The notes under the pieces: model-generated
What the model was told of the DNA's origin: nothing
Databases searched by the model: none
Seen by the model: the letters and a program-made list of their open reading frames with translations, nothing else
In this document: positions 39,145 to 47,738 of the stretch, piece after piece
How positions within the stretch are numbered: position 1 is the first letter of the stretch
Layout of the letters: every line of letters starts with the position of its first letter
Assembly (NCBI RefSeq): GCF_900113705.1
Contig: NZ_FOQI01000015.1
Location: 85,956 to 149,955 of the forward strand
DNA length: 64,000 bases
Reading direction: 5' to 3'
From: Collimonas sp. OK307
Lineage (GTDB): Bacteria; Pseudomonadota; Gammaproteobacteria; Burkholderiales; Burkholderiaceae_D
Made by a program: the position numbers and the translations under genes

Positions 39145-41031
39145 ATGACTGAAGCTGAAAAGCCGGAAACTCCCGACGCCCCAGATCCACGCTCGGTGGT
39201 GCTGGAAACCGTCGCCAAATTGCCGAATCTGCCCGGTGTGTATCGTTATTTCGATGCGGCCGATAACATCCTCTATGTCGGCAAGGCGCGCGATCTGAAG
39301 AAGCGGGTATCGAGCTACTTTCAAAAAAATCTTGCCAGTCCGCGCACCGCCATGATGGTCGAGCGCATCGCCCGGCTAGAGACGACGGTAACGCGCAGCG
39401 AAGCCGAAGCCTTGATCCTGGAAAGTAATCTGATCAAGTCCTTGCAGCCGCGTTACAACATTCTTTTCCGTGACGATAAATCCTATCCTTACCTGAAGAT
39501 CAGCGGCCAGGAAACCCCGCGCATGGCTTACTATCGCGGCGCCGTCGATAAAAAAAATCAGTATTTCGGACCGTTTCCGAGTGCCTGGGCAGTCAAGGAG
39601 TCGATGCAGATCTTGCAGAAGGTGTTCTTGCTGCGTACTTGTGAAGACAGTGTCTTTGCGAATCGCACCAGGCCTTGCCTGCTGCACCAGATCCAGCGCT
39701 GCAGTGCGCCTTGCGTGAACCTGATCAGCCATGAGGATTACCTGACCGACGTCGATAACGCCGCAAAATTTTTGCGCGGACGGCAAACCGAAGTGTTGAC
39801 GACGCTGGAGCAAAAGATGCACGCTTACGCTGCCGAATTGAAATTCGAACAGGCAGCGACGGTGCGTAACCAAATCACGGCGCTGTCGCGCGTGCTGCAT
39901 CAGCAAAGCATGGAAACCGTTGGCGACAGCGATATCGATATCGTTGCCGTCATCGTCCAGGGTGGACGCGCCTGCGTCAATCTGGCGATGGTGCGCGGCG
40001 GCCGCCATCTGGGCGATCGCGCGTATTTCCCTAGCCATGTCGATGGCGCGTTGTCGAACCCGGAAGAAGCACAGGGAGAAACCATAGAGCTTGCCGTGCT
40101 CAAGGCTTTCCTTGCGCAGCACTATATCGATACTTTCATTCCAGGCACCTTGATACTGAATATCGAGTTCGACGAACCGGCGCTGATGGTGGCGCTCATG
40201 GAGCAATGCGGCCATCGCATCAACCTGTTGTTCCAGCCGCAAGGGCAACGCCGCCAATGGCTGGAGATGGCGCAAAAGGGTGCTGAAATTTCTCTCGCCA
40301 GATTGTTGTCGGAGCAGGGCTCGCAACAGTCCCGGACGCGGGCGCTGGTCGACGTGCTCGGTCTTGAAGTCGAGGATATCGACAGCTTGCGCGCCGAGTG
40401 TTTCGACATCAGCCATACCTCAGGCGAGGCGACCCAGGCATCTTGCGTGGTGTTCCATCATCACACCATGCAAAACGGTGAATACCGGCGCTATAACATC
40501 AAGGACATCACGCCTGGCGATGACTATGCCGCGATGCGCCAGGTGCTGATGCGGCGTTACGAAAAAGTGGCTAACGGCGACGGCGTCATGCCCGATATCG
40601 TGCTGGTCGACGGCGGCAAGGGGCAGGTTGAAATGGCGCGCCAGGTGCTGGCCGAACTGGGGCTGGATATCAGCCTGATTGTCGGTGTCGCCAAAGGCGA
40701 AGGGCGCAAGGTCGGACTGGAAACCCTGATCTTCGCCGATGGCCGCGCCGCCCGCGAACTGGGCAAGGAGTCCGCGGCGTTGATGCTGATTGCACAGATT
40801 CGCGACGAGGCACATCGTTTCGCCATCACCGGCATGCGCGCCAAGCGCGCCAAGGCGCGCCAGAGTTCGCGGCTGGAAGAAATCGAAGGGATCGGCGCCA
40901 AACGCCGCCAGAAACTGCTGGCGCGCTTTGGCGGCTTGCGCGGCGTGGCGGACGCCAGCATTGAAGACATTGCCTCGGTTGAGGGTATTTCGCGCGTGCT
41001 GGCCGAAGAAATCTACAAGCAGCTCCATTGA
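39145..41031 (+). CDS. uvrC: UvrABC system protein C
   Basis: A 628-residue nucleotide-excision-repair endonuclease. GIY-YIG domain ([25 protein letters not shown]), Cys-rich segment ([13 protein letters not shown]), UvrB-interacting UVR motif ([20 protein letters not shown]), RNase-H-like domain with [17 protein letters not shown], and a tandem helix-hairpin-helix at the end. Both incision nuclease domains look intact. Length is normal. Confidence 0.97.
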   Translation: MTEAEKPETPDAPDPRSVVLETVAKLPNLPGVYRYFDAADNILYVGKARDLKKRVSSYFQKNLASPRTAMMVERIARLETTVTRSEAEALILESNLIKSLQPRYNILFRDDKSYPYLKISGQETPRMAYYRGAVDKKNQYFGPFPSAWAVKESMQILQKVFLLRTCEDSVFANRTRPCLLHQIQRCSAPCVNLISHEDYLTDVDNAAKFLRGRQTEVLTTLEQKMHAYAAELKFEQAATVRNQITALSRVLHQQSMETVGDSDIDIVAVIVQGGRACVNLAMVRGGRHLGDRAYFPSHVDGALSNPEEAQGETIELAVLKAFLAQHYIDTFIPGTLILNIEFDEPALMVALMEQCGHRINLLFQPQGQRRQWLEMAQKGAEISLARLLSEQGSQQSRTRALVDVLGLEVEDIDSLRAECFDISHTSGEATQASCVVFHHHTMQNGEYRRYNIKDITPGDDYAAMRQVLMRRYEKVANGDGVMPDIVLVDGGKGQVEMARQVLAELGLDISLIVGVAKGEGRKVGLETLIFADGRAARELGKESAALMLIAQIRDEAHRFAITGMRAKRAKARQSSRLEEIEGIGAKRRQKLLARFGGLRGVADASIEDIASVEGISRVLAEEIYKQLH

Positions 41032-41149
41032 CATGAATGTTGCATGTTGGGTCATCGCTTGTTGCTTTTGCAGGTTTTATTTCCCAACTGCTGCATACTC
41101 CTAGATAATTAGAACATGAACAGTTGGCTCCTTAACTATAAAACTATTT

Positions 41150-41752
41150 ATGCCATTTAATTTTCCGATTTTACTGACTTGGCTGCGGGTTGCCTTGATC
41201 CCGCTGGTGGTCGGTGTTTTCTACCTTCCCGATCTTGGTTTTCATGGTTTTTCAATATTCCAGTTGGGCCTGGCTTCGACCATCATTTTTATCGTCGCTG
41301 CAGTGACCGACTGGTTCGACGGTTTCCTGGCGCGGCGCTGGAACCAGACTTCGGCCTTCGGCGCTTTCCTGGATCCGGTCGCAGACAAGCTGATGGTCGC
41401 CGGCGCCTTGCTGGTGCTGGTGCATCTGCAGCGGGTCGATCCTATCATCGCGTTTGTGATCATCGGCCGCGAGATCGCTATCAGCGCCTTGCGCGAATGG
41501 ATGGCGCAAATCGGCGCATCGAAATCGGTAGCGGTGAGTTCGATCGGTAAAATAAAAACCACCGCACAGATGGTCGCGATCCCGATGTTGTTGTATTATG
41601 GCGACCTGCTTGGCATTGATACCCGTTTCTGGGGGCAAGTGTTATTGTTGATAGCAGCGGTGTTGACGGTGTGGTCCATGTTTTACTATTTGCGTAAGGC
41701 CTGGCCGCTGATCAAAGAAAGTACCGCTGCAAAAGAAAACAACAAGCAGTGA
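41150..41752 (+). CDS. pgsA: CDP-diacylglycerol-glycerol-3-phosphate 3-phosphatidyltransferase
   Basis: A 200-residue integral membrane enzyme making phosphatidylglycerol phosphate. The CDP-alcohol phosphatidyltransferase motif DWFDGFLARRWNQ followed by FLDPVADKLMVAGAL contains the conserved Asp set, and about five transmembrane helices surround it. uvrC-pgsA-tRNA is a common order in proteobacteria. Confidence 0.95.
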   Translation: MPFNFPILLTWLRVALIPLVVGVFYLPDLGFHGFSIFQLGLASTIIFIVAAVTDWFDGFLARRWNQTSAFGAFLDPVADKLMVAGALLVLVHLQRVDPIIAFVIIGREIAISALREWMAQIGASKSVAVSSIGKIKTTAQMVAIPMLLYYGDLLGIDTRFWGQVLLLIAAVLTVWSMFYYLRKAWPLIKESTAAKENNKQ

Positions 41753-41801
41753 AATGAACGTCGGTGTTTTGAAAATACGTGATGAAAATTTTTCAAAATC
41801 A

Positions 41802-41829
41802 TTGACAAACTCTGTAGATCAACTATAAT
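41802..41829 (+). promoter_or_regulatory. consensus sigma-70 promoter of tRNA-Gly
   Basis: TTGACA at 41802-41807 and TATAAT at 41824-41829 are both perfect consensus hexamers with a 16-bp spacer, 36 bp upstream of the tRNA-Gly 5' end. The short AT-rich UP-like stretch before -35 (AAATTTTTCAAAA) would strengthen it. Confidence 0.85.
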
Positions 41830-41865
41830 GTCGTCTCTGTAGTTGATGCGGAAAAAGAAACAAAT

Positions 41866-41941
41866 GCGGGAGTAGCTCAGTTGGTAGAGCGCAACCTTGC
41901 CAAGGTTGAGGTCGAGAGTTCGAGACTCTTCTCCCGCTCCA
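41866..41941 (+). tRNA. tRNA-Gly (anticodon GCC)
   Basis: A 76-nt tRNA with encoded CCA. The acceptor arms GCGGGAG and CTCCCGC pair fully, the D-loop is AGCTCAGTTGGTAGAGC, the anticodon loop reads TTGCCAA with anticodon GCC, and the T-loop is GTTCGAGAC. It has its own consensus promoter and a terminator. Confidence 0.97.
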
Positions 41942-41950
41942 GATTCAAAA

Positions 41951-41979
41951 AAGGAAGCTGGAAAAAGCTTCCTTTTTTT
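41951..41979 (+). terminator. intrinsic terminator after tRNA-Gly
   Basis: Arms AAGGAAGCT (41951-41959) and AGCTTCCTT (41966-41974), loop of 6 nt, followed by a T run to 41979. Flanking A and T tracts extend the stem. Confidence 0.85.
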
Positions 41980-42003
41980 ATGCGAAATCAATAGCTGAAC
42001 GTG

Positions 42004-42033
42004 TTGGTTAATTCAAATAAATTCGGCTAATAT
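42004..42033 (+). promoter_or_regulatory. possible tRNA-Cys promoter
   Basis: TTGGTT (42004-42009) and TAATAT (42028-42033), spacer 18 bp, about 30 bp before the tRNA-Cys 5' end. A separate promoter is expected, as a terminator sits between the two tRNAs. Confidence 0.45.
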
Positions 42034-42061
42034 TATTTGATTTTGCAGTCGGTACACCCCT

Positions 42062-42135
42062 GGCGGGGTAGCAAAGTGGTTATGCAGCGGCCTGCAAAGC
42101 CGTTTACGCCGGTTCGATCCCGACCCCCGCCTCCA
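42062..42135 (+). tRNA. tRNA-Cys (anticodon GCA)
   Basis: A 74-nt tRNA with encoded CCA. The acceptor stem is GGCGGGG paired with the CCCCGCC run, the anticodon loop reads CTGCAAA with anticodon GCA, and the T-loop is GTTCGATCC. It is followed by a terminator. Confidence 0.96.
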
Positions 42136-42149
42136 AAACACAGTATTTA

Positions 42150-42172
42150 GCCCGCCTTCTGGTGGGCTTTTT
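42150..42172 (+). terminator. intrinsic terminator after tRNA-Cys
   Basis: GCCCGCC (42150-42156) pairs with GGTGGGC (42161-42167), including one G-T pair, with a TTCT loop and TTTTT following. Confidence 0.8.
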
Positions 42173-42360
42173 GCTTTTGTGCTTGAGAATCAGTTCACCA
42201 TTCCAAAACCGTCGTTGCCTCCGGCAGTAAATCCGTCACATGAAACCGCCCGAGCGGTATCGCCAGCACATCCAATCAACATGGTTAGTCATGGCAGGCC
42301 TTGAGAGAGGGTACGTGCAGGGCGCAGACTTCTTTTGCGGCCTGCACGCACATCAATCAA

Positions 42361-42975
42361 TTACTTCATTTCTCGCGGGTGCGCTTCGACAAACCGGGTG
42401 AAATCCAGGTTGCTGCGGTATTTAGACCAGACAGTGAGCGACACCATCGCCACAAAGCCACTCGCTATCAGAGCTGGATAGGCAGCCAGCAATTGCACTA
42501 GCGAGTATTTCCAGGCCAGCGGGCGACCAACACCCAGCATGGCCGCATAAAACCAGGATACCGCCGACACAGCTCCCGCGAAAATTGCCAGCATGCGCTG
42601 ATTGAAGGGCATCTGCAGCAGCGAACCGGCTTTTTCCATGGCTGGCATCACCGCGCTGTGGAGAACGAAGCCGTTAAGCGTCAGCAGCGCCACGATGGTT
42701 AATTTGGCCTGCAATTTCGGGTTGGAAAAATAATAGGCAAATCCTTTGACCGAGACATCAAGCCAAATCACTGCAATGCCGGTTACCCATAACGCAGCTA
42801 GTGCCAGTGAAACCGTCGTTTTAAGAGAATTCAAATGAGCAGCATCCTGTTTCTTCTCGGCATCGCCCTTGAATAATTGTGTGACCATGGCAATGTCACT
42901 GGTGAGAACCAGGCCGATAGCTACACAGCAAGCGATAAGATGGAGATATACGATACTCAGGCGGAATAATTCCAT
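42361..42975 (-). CDS. integral membrane protein, unrecognised
   Basis: A 204-residue hydrophobic protein with about five or six helices: residues ~5-25, ~50-75, ~90-110, ~125-150 and ~165-190. A His lies in the first helix (YLHLIACCVAIGLVL) and another in helix 3 (LHSAVMPAMEK), so heme binding is conceivable as in small membrane cytochromes, but I do not recognise a family. It is monocistronic, on the opposite strand to its neighbours, and ends close to the tRNA-Cys terminator. Its upstream region is the AT-rich zone. Confidence 0.6.
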   Translation of the reverse strand: MELFRLSIVYLHLIACCVAIGLVLTSDIAMVTQLFKGDAEKKQDAAHLNSLKTTVSLALAALWVTGIAVIWLDVSVKGFAYYFSNPKLQAKLTIVALLTLNGFVLHSAVMPAMEKAGSLLQMPFNQRMLAIFAGAVSAVSWFYAAMLGVGRPLAWKYSLVQLLAAYPALIASGFVAMVSLTVWSKYRSNLDFTRFVEAHPREMK

Positions 42976-43691
42976 TGGTAATCCTTATTAAATCATGAAA
43001 ACAATAAATTGAGATTTGCCTCTTTATTTTACGAATTTTTACAAACTATAAAGTGGCACTCTTCTAACTTCTCGGGAAAAGGTAATAATTAACATTACAA
43101 AATTAAAACTATTACGAATAGTTGTTAATTCCATCAAATAAAAATTGATGCATTCGGTCTCCTTTAAAAAATAGTGAAATACCCCGCTCACCCGCATATT
43201 TATTAGGGGATTCGTTAAAAATATGAGTGTAGAAATATATAAACTCAAGAGCGGAATTGCCGACACGGAATGAAGGAAAGCACGTATCGAGTTTTTTCGA
43301 AAAACAAATGGGAAATTAGTTCAAATTAATTTTGATGAATAACGTGATGATTTTATTTGTGAAGGAAGTTATTCCATAATTACGATCAAATGTTTGAATA
43401 TTTTCAATTTCACGCGAGTAATTAATTACTGATTATTATTAATTTTGAATTATAAAATTTCAATTTCTGCATATTGACGATTGATTTTTATATTCCTGAT
43501 TTATTTGCCAAGTATTAAGAATATTGAATCACGGGCAGTATTTTGAATGAGTGCAATATTCTGTAATTTATCGAAATGATTCTCATCAATTATTTCTATA
43601 AAAGTGGTAATAGTACCCATGCTGAATGAGGGGATTGCATCAAGTTCTTTGCGCTGAGCTTTGACCTATACCTGTGCTATGGGGAGCAAAG
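42976..43691. other. AT-rich intergenic region without a supported gene
   Basis: Roughly 700 bp with strikingly low GC, especially 43000-43640, compared with neighbouring genes. The longest frame (43039-43266, minus) has no recognisable protein features or ribosome-binding site. The base composition suggests acquired or degraded DNA, or a regulatory region subject to nucleoid-protein silencing. Confidence 0.5.
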
Positions 43692-44294
43692 ATGAAAAAT
43701 AAAATACCACCATCTGTTTTTCTGTTGTGCCTGACGGCGTTAATCGTGCCGGATATCGCGCGCGCCCAGGTGTACACCGGCATGACTGCCGGGGGCACCA
43801 TTGTTCTATCAAATTTCAGCAGCCCCGAAGCAACGATGCTGCTGATAGCGCCTTCAAGCGCAGACAAAGCGGGATTCGATCCTGTCGTCGCGCCGCCTGG
43901 GAAAATTTCCGCAATTCCCAAGGCTTTCAAAGATATGGTGGATGAGGCTGCTCGTCTGCATGACCTTGATCCTAATCTGCTGCATGCAATAATCCGGGTC
44001 GAATCAGGCTATAACCCGCGGGCTCTGTCTGCAAAGGGCGCGCGCGGATTAATGCAGCTGACGCCAGATACCGCCCGCCGATTTGGCGTCTCCGACGCAT
44101 ACAATCCACGAGAAAACGTTCGCGCCGGCGCCGAGTACGTCCAGTGGCTGCTTAAATTATTTCAAGGCGATGTAGAGCTCGCGCTGGCCGGGTACAACGC
44201 CGGTGAGCAAGCCGTGATTCGAGCCGGCTATCGCATTCCCAATTACAGCGAAACGCAGAAATATGTTCCAAAAGTACTGGCGCATTACAAATAG
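43692..44294 (+). CDS. lytic transglycosylase, Slt-type
   Basis: About 200 residues. A signal peptide (MKNKIPPSVFLLCLTALIVPDIARA) is followed by a short N-terminal region and an SLT goose-lysozyme-like domain: the catalytic Glu104 is in RVESGYNPRALSAKGARGLMQL, with later AGAEYVQWLL and ALAGYNAGEQAV. It cleaves peptidoglycan in the periplasm. Compact single-domain enzymes like this one often open the wall for secretion systems or act as cell-wall remodellers. It is monocistronic next to the AT-rich zone; no secretion genes are visible nearby. Confidence 0.9.
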   Translation: MKNKIPPSVFLLCLTALIVPDIARAQVYTGMTAGGTIVLSNFSSPEATMLLIAPSSADKAGFDPVVAPPGKISAIPKAFKDMVDEAARLHDLDPNLLHAIIRVESGYNPRALSAKGARGLMQLTPDTARRFGVSDAYNPRENVRAGAEYVQWLLKLFQGDVELALAGYNAGEQAVIRAGYRIPNYSETQKYVPKVLAHYK

Positions 44295-44878
44295 GTGCGA
44301 AACAGGCGTGGCGCTGCGTGCCGGTGACAGGGGGGCATTTGCTTTGATTTTTATCGGCGGTTGTAAATACGGAGCGCCACAGCGCCGGATATATTTTTAA
44401 TAAGTTCATATCGAGGTAACGATTGTTCGACTACACTAAATTTTAGTCGGGCAAACCCTACCGGATTCTGCGGGTGTTCATCCACTGACGGATGGCGCCA
44501 AATGGATCAAAGTAATAAATAAGAGCGAATGCCATAAAAAGTCCGAACGGGAAGGCATTCCACAGGGAGAGGTAGCATGCTGGCCTATCGTCACATAAAT
44601 GCGTCTTGGTTATCTGTGGTTGCATTGTGTCGCGCCCCTTTCTTTGGGCGGCCTGACACGCTGACCGGCATGGCTGCACTGGAATGCTGTGGCAACCGCG
44701 AGGGTGCAGCAGTTCCAGGCGATGCTCCACCGCTTGTCCATGTCCGCACCGACCTTCCCCATTACAGTCACCAGTCGCCACTCTATCCTCGATTCCTTGC
44801 ACCGCGGCTTCGATGGTAGTCCCGCAGTCATCAACAGGCAGGACGACAGTATAAAAAGAGCCTAGAAGGGGAACGGCT
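44295..44878. other. intergenic region between the transglycosylase and the histidine kinase
   Basis: Apart from the doubtful small minus-strand frame, nothing gene-like is seen. A short AT palindrome (ACTAAA-T-TTTAGT, about 44435-44447) within CGACTA...TAGTCG could be a terminator stem without a good T tail. The kinase ribosome-binding site GAAGGGGAAC lies at about 44864-44873. Confidence 0.4.
44458..44625 (-). CDS. possible small membrane protein
   Basis: A 55-codon frame opening at a minus-strand ATG preceded by AAAGGGG at good distance. It encodes one hydrophobic segment (LWNAFPFGLFMAFALIYYF) and a basic tail (RQWMNTRRIR), which would suit a single-pass membrane protein. A longer frame to 45225 overlaps the histidine kinase antisense and is not believed. 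No family is recognised, so this is a low-confidence call. Confidence 0.3.
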   Translation of the reverse strand: MQPQITKTHLCDDRPACYLSLWNAFPFGLFMAFALIYYFDPFGAIRQWMNTRRIR

Positions 44879-46027
44879 ATGTTGAAATTGCAGCAGGTGC
44901 TTGGAGTGATGCGAAAAATGCGCACCGAGATTGAATTGTCTGAGCCGCAATTTGGCGAGCTTACGGACCTGTTCGGGATATCGTCCATCGTTATTGATAA
45001 CGAAGGCGCCATTTCCAGCATCAACGATACCGCCGCAGATATGCTCGGCTTCAAGGTGCAGGAGCTGATGGGCACCTTGCTGATGCGTCTGGTGGTAGAG
45101 GGAGACAGCGCTTTTAGCCAATTGCTCCTGCATGGTCCCAAGACGAATAATTTTGAGCCGTTCGATCTGGTTTTGCATGGCCGCAGCGGCCGCAAGAGTG
45201 CTGTGCTGGTGGTGCCGGTACCCATCGATCATGTCGATGGCGTGGCGAGTTCGATGATGTTGATGCTGACAGAAAAAGCCAAGCGCCAGGTTTCGTCGCA
45301 CACGCTGCAGCACTCCGAACTGGAACTTCAACAATTTGCCAATCGCTTGATTGTTGCGCATGAGGTCGAGCTAAAACGCGTTTCGTCGGAACTGCACGAC
45401 GGCATCGGGCAGGTATTGGCGATGATCAAATTCATGGTCGAGGACGCATCGCGAAGGCTAAAGCAAGGCAAGCTGCAAGAGGGAGTGCACATTCTCGACG
45501 AGACCGTGCTGCGCCTGCGCGACGCGATGAATGACGTAAGACGTCTTTCCAGCGAGTTGCGGCCTAGCACACTTGACGATTTGGGCCTGATCCCGACAGT
45601 AGAAGGGCACTGCCGCAAATACGAGGATGCGTACGACGACATAAAGTTGGAACGCAATCTTAACGTTGCGGAGACGGAAATCCCTATGCACCTTAAGTCG
45701 GAAATATTCCGCATCATCCAGGAGGCTATGAACAATGCCGCCAAGCACGCGCGCGCCTCGACGGTCGCGGTGTCGATGCAGAACGAACACGGCAACCTGA
45801 TCCTGGGCATTCGCGACAACGGTGTCGGCTTCGACGCCAAGCAATTTGCGGGCGGCCACGTCAGTCAGCAAGGTATCGGCTTGCGCAGCATGCGGGAGCG
45901 GGCGGAGTCCACTGGCGGTTTTTTTTCGATCAAATCCTCGCCCGGCAGCGGTACGACGGTAGAAGCTCGTTGGAAACTGCAATCGGTGGTGATGCGTGGG
46001 ACGAGTAACGGTATGCAGTCGAATTGA
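44879..46027 (+). CDS. soluble PAS histidine kinase (HisKA_3/NarX-DegS type)
   Basis: A 382-residue kinase with no transmembrane helix and no signal. A PAS-like domain covers ~30-130 (LFGISSIVIDNEGAISSINDTAADMLGF). The DHp domain ~155-230 carries phospho-acceptor His173 in SSELHDGIGQVLAMIKF. The HATPase_c domain ~270-370 shows IIQEAMNNAAKHARAS (N box), GIRDNGVGFD (G1) and GIGLRSMRERAESTGG (G2). This family pairs with NarL/FixJ-type response regulators, yet none is encoded next to it. It sits 174 bp upstream of the copper-oxidase genes on the same strand, so it may sense a cytosolic signal and control them. Confidence 0.9.
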   Translation: MLKLQQVLGVMRKMRTEIELSEPQFGELTDLFGISSIVIDNEGAISSINDTAADMLGFKVQELMGTLLMRLVVEGDSAFSQLLLHGPKTNNFEPFDLVLHGRSGRKSAVLVVPVPIDHVDGVASSMMLMLTEKAKRQVSSHTLQHSELELQQFANRLIVAHEVELKRVSSELHDGIGQVLAMIKFMVEDASRRLKQGKLQEGVHILDETVLRLRDAMNDVRRLSSELRPSTLDDLGLIPTVEGHCRKYEDAYDDIKLERNLNVAETEIPMHLKSEIFRIIQEAMNNAAKHARASTVAVSMQNEHGNLILGIRDNGVGFDAKQFAGGHVSQQGIGLRSMRERAESTGGFFSIKSSPGSGTTVEARWKLQSVVMRGTSNGMQSN

Positions 46028-46201
46028 TGGAGTCATGGCGCGGTCTGGCGACGAGCACGGGTGGCGCCGGATCGCAGGGCGTAATGATTTTGGGATGGCG
46101 CTGAGACGGGTAAGCAAATGGCAATCGGCGACCACGGTTGTAGATGAAGTAAATGACGACGCTCCGGGCGCATAGCGTAGACGGAGCATGATGGAGGTCA
46201 T

Positions 46202-47728
46202 ATGTTCAGCACGAAATTATTTAGCCGCGGCTTATACGCGCTGCTATTGGTTTTTTTTGCATCGCCTGTGTTCGCCCAATCGTTCCGGGTTCAATGCCCG
46301 CCGGTTACCGCGTTGCACCCAACGCCGCCATCTACCAACCCTAATCCGGCCGGCGGTTCGATCAAATGCCAGCAAATCGGCGGCGGCGATGGTTATGCGA
46401 CGATGGCCGACGGTACCCAGACTTACCTGTTCGCCTTCGGCCCGTTGTCAGGGCTGGTCGACATAATTCATGGCCTGCCGGGCACGGAGCCGGCGTCGGT
46501 GTTCAACCAGGTTTCTACCGGTGTCGGCATCGGCGATCCATCTCCGAGTACGACCTTCAACGGTGCAGTCGGTCTCACCCCGGACCCGGATTCCGTACCG
46601 CCTAACCAGTTGACAGGCCACGTCGATCCACGGCCGATCATGGATGTCGGCGTCATGAACGGTAACATTCCGGCGCCAACCATGGCGATTGACGAGGATG
46701 ATGAATTCTTCCTCACCTTGACCAATGTCGGCATGATCATGCGTCCCGACCTGTTCGAGCAGCACACGGTGCACTTCCATGGCTACCCCAACGCCTCCGC
46801 GTTCTATGACGGCGTGCCGGATGCCTCGGTCGCGATCAATATTGGCGGCAGCTTCACTTATTACTATCTGGCGCCGGATGCAGGAACCTATTTCTGGCAT
46901 TGCCACATCACGCCGCCGGAACATCTGCAGATGGGCATGGTCGGCCAGATCTACGTGCGGCCGCGCCAGAACCGGGTCGCCAGCGGCACGCTGTATGCGG
47001 GCCTGGTGGCGCAACAAAGCGATTTGCGGACCAAGTGCGGCACCGACATCCTGTGTTCTTCGCCGCTGCCGCCGTCCAATGCAATCACGCACGTCAACAA
47101 CAAGGCTGGCACGCCAACGCTGTACGCCTACAACGACGGCGATGGTTCGACCGCTTATGACGTCGAGTATCCGGTGCAGATCCACGGCTTCGATCCCAAC
47201 TTCCATTTCGTCGGCATGACCTTCAATCCGGAGCCGTTTACCGATATGAAGGACAAGCACTTCCTGCTGAATGGCCGCAGCTATCCGGATACTGTCAATC
47301 CGAACGCCATGCACACGCAGTCGGCGGATGGCACCGAACATTTCTCGCAGCCGCTGCCAACCATCATCAACATTCCTGTCGGCGGCAAGGCGTTGCTCAG
47401 GATCTCAGATCTCGACGTCTCCGAGTTCCAGACATTGGCTTCGCTCGGTATCCCGATGCACGTGATCGGTGTGAACGCCAGGTTGCTGCGCGACTTGTCC
47501 GGTAACGACCTGACCTACAAAACCAACTCGATCACGCTTGGCGGCGGCGAGTCCATCGACGTGATTCTGGATGCCAGCGACACTACCAGGTACCCGGCGG
47601 GGCAAGTGTATTACCTGTACACGCCGAACCTCGACCACCTGTCGAATGATGCCGAGAATTTTGGCGGCTTGATGACCGAGGTTCACATTTGCAATAGCGT
47701 GAACCCGAACACCAAGTCTTGCGCCTAG
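46202..47728 (+). CDS. cupredoxin protein A: exported subunit of a split multicopper oxidase, with T1 Cys
   Basis: A 508-residue Sec-exported protein (signal to PVFA/QS, about residue 25). Its first cupredoxin domain holds His188-x-x-His191-Phe-His193-Gly and then His233-Cys234-His235 with His241 and Met244. This is the C-terminal copper-motif set of a multicopper oxidase: a type-1 site plus half of the trinuclear site. The Cys-to-Met spacing (+10) is canonical, but the candidate T1 His is +7 rather than +5. A second cupredoxin domain (~310-500) retains only PMHVIG with His420. The missing four trinuclear His appear in the next gene. The start follows GGAGG. It is the first gene of the operon. 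Confidence 0.85.
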   Translation: MFSTKLFSRGLYALLLVFFASPVFAQSFRVQCPPVTALHPTPPSTNPNPAGGSIKCQQIGGGDGYATMADGTQTYLFAFGPLSGLVDIIHGLPGTEPASVFNQVSTGVGIGDPSPSTTFNGAVGLTPDPDSVPPNQLTGHVDPRPIMDVGVMNGNIPAPTMAIDEDDEFFLTLTNVGMIMRPDLFEQHTVHFHGYPNASAFYDGVPDASVAINIGGSFTYYYLAPDAGTYFWHCHITPPEHLQMGMVGQIYVRPRQNRVASGTLYAGLVAQQSDLRTKCGTDILCSSPLPPSNAITHVNNKAGTPTLYAYNDGDGSTAYDVEYPVQIHGFDPNFHFVGMTFNPEPFTDMKDKHFLLNGRSYPDTVNPNAMHTQSADGTEHFSQPLPTIINIPVGGKALLRISDLDVSEFQTLASLGIPMHVIGVNARLLRDLSGNDLTYKTNSITLGGGESIDVILDASDTTRYPAGQVYYLYTPNLDHLSNDAENFGGLMTEVHICNSVNPNTKSCA

Positions 47729-47738
47729 GAGAAGAGCC

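Noticed and set aside
43039..43266. 75-codon frame in the AT-rich zone
   Set aside because: No ribosome-binding site or family pattern; such frames are expected by chance in AT-rich DNA.
46092..46118. TGGC...GC pattern resembling a sigma-54 promoter before protein A
   Set aside because: The spacing between the GG and GC elements is about 15 bp instead of 10, so it does not fit.
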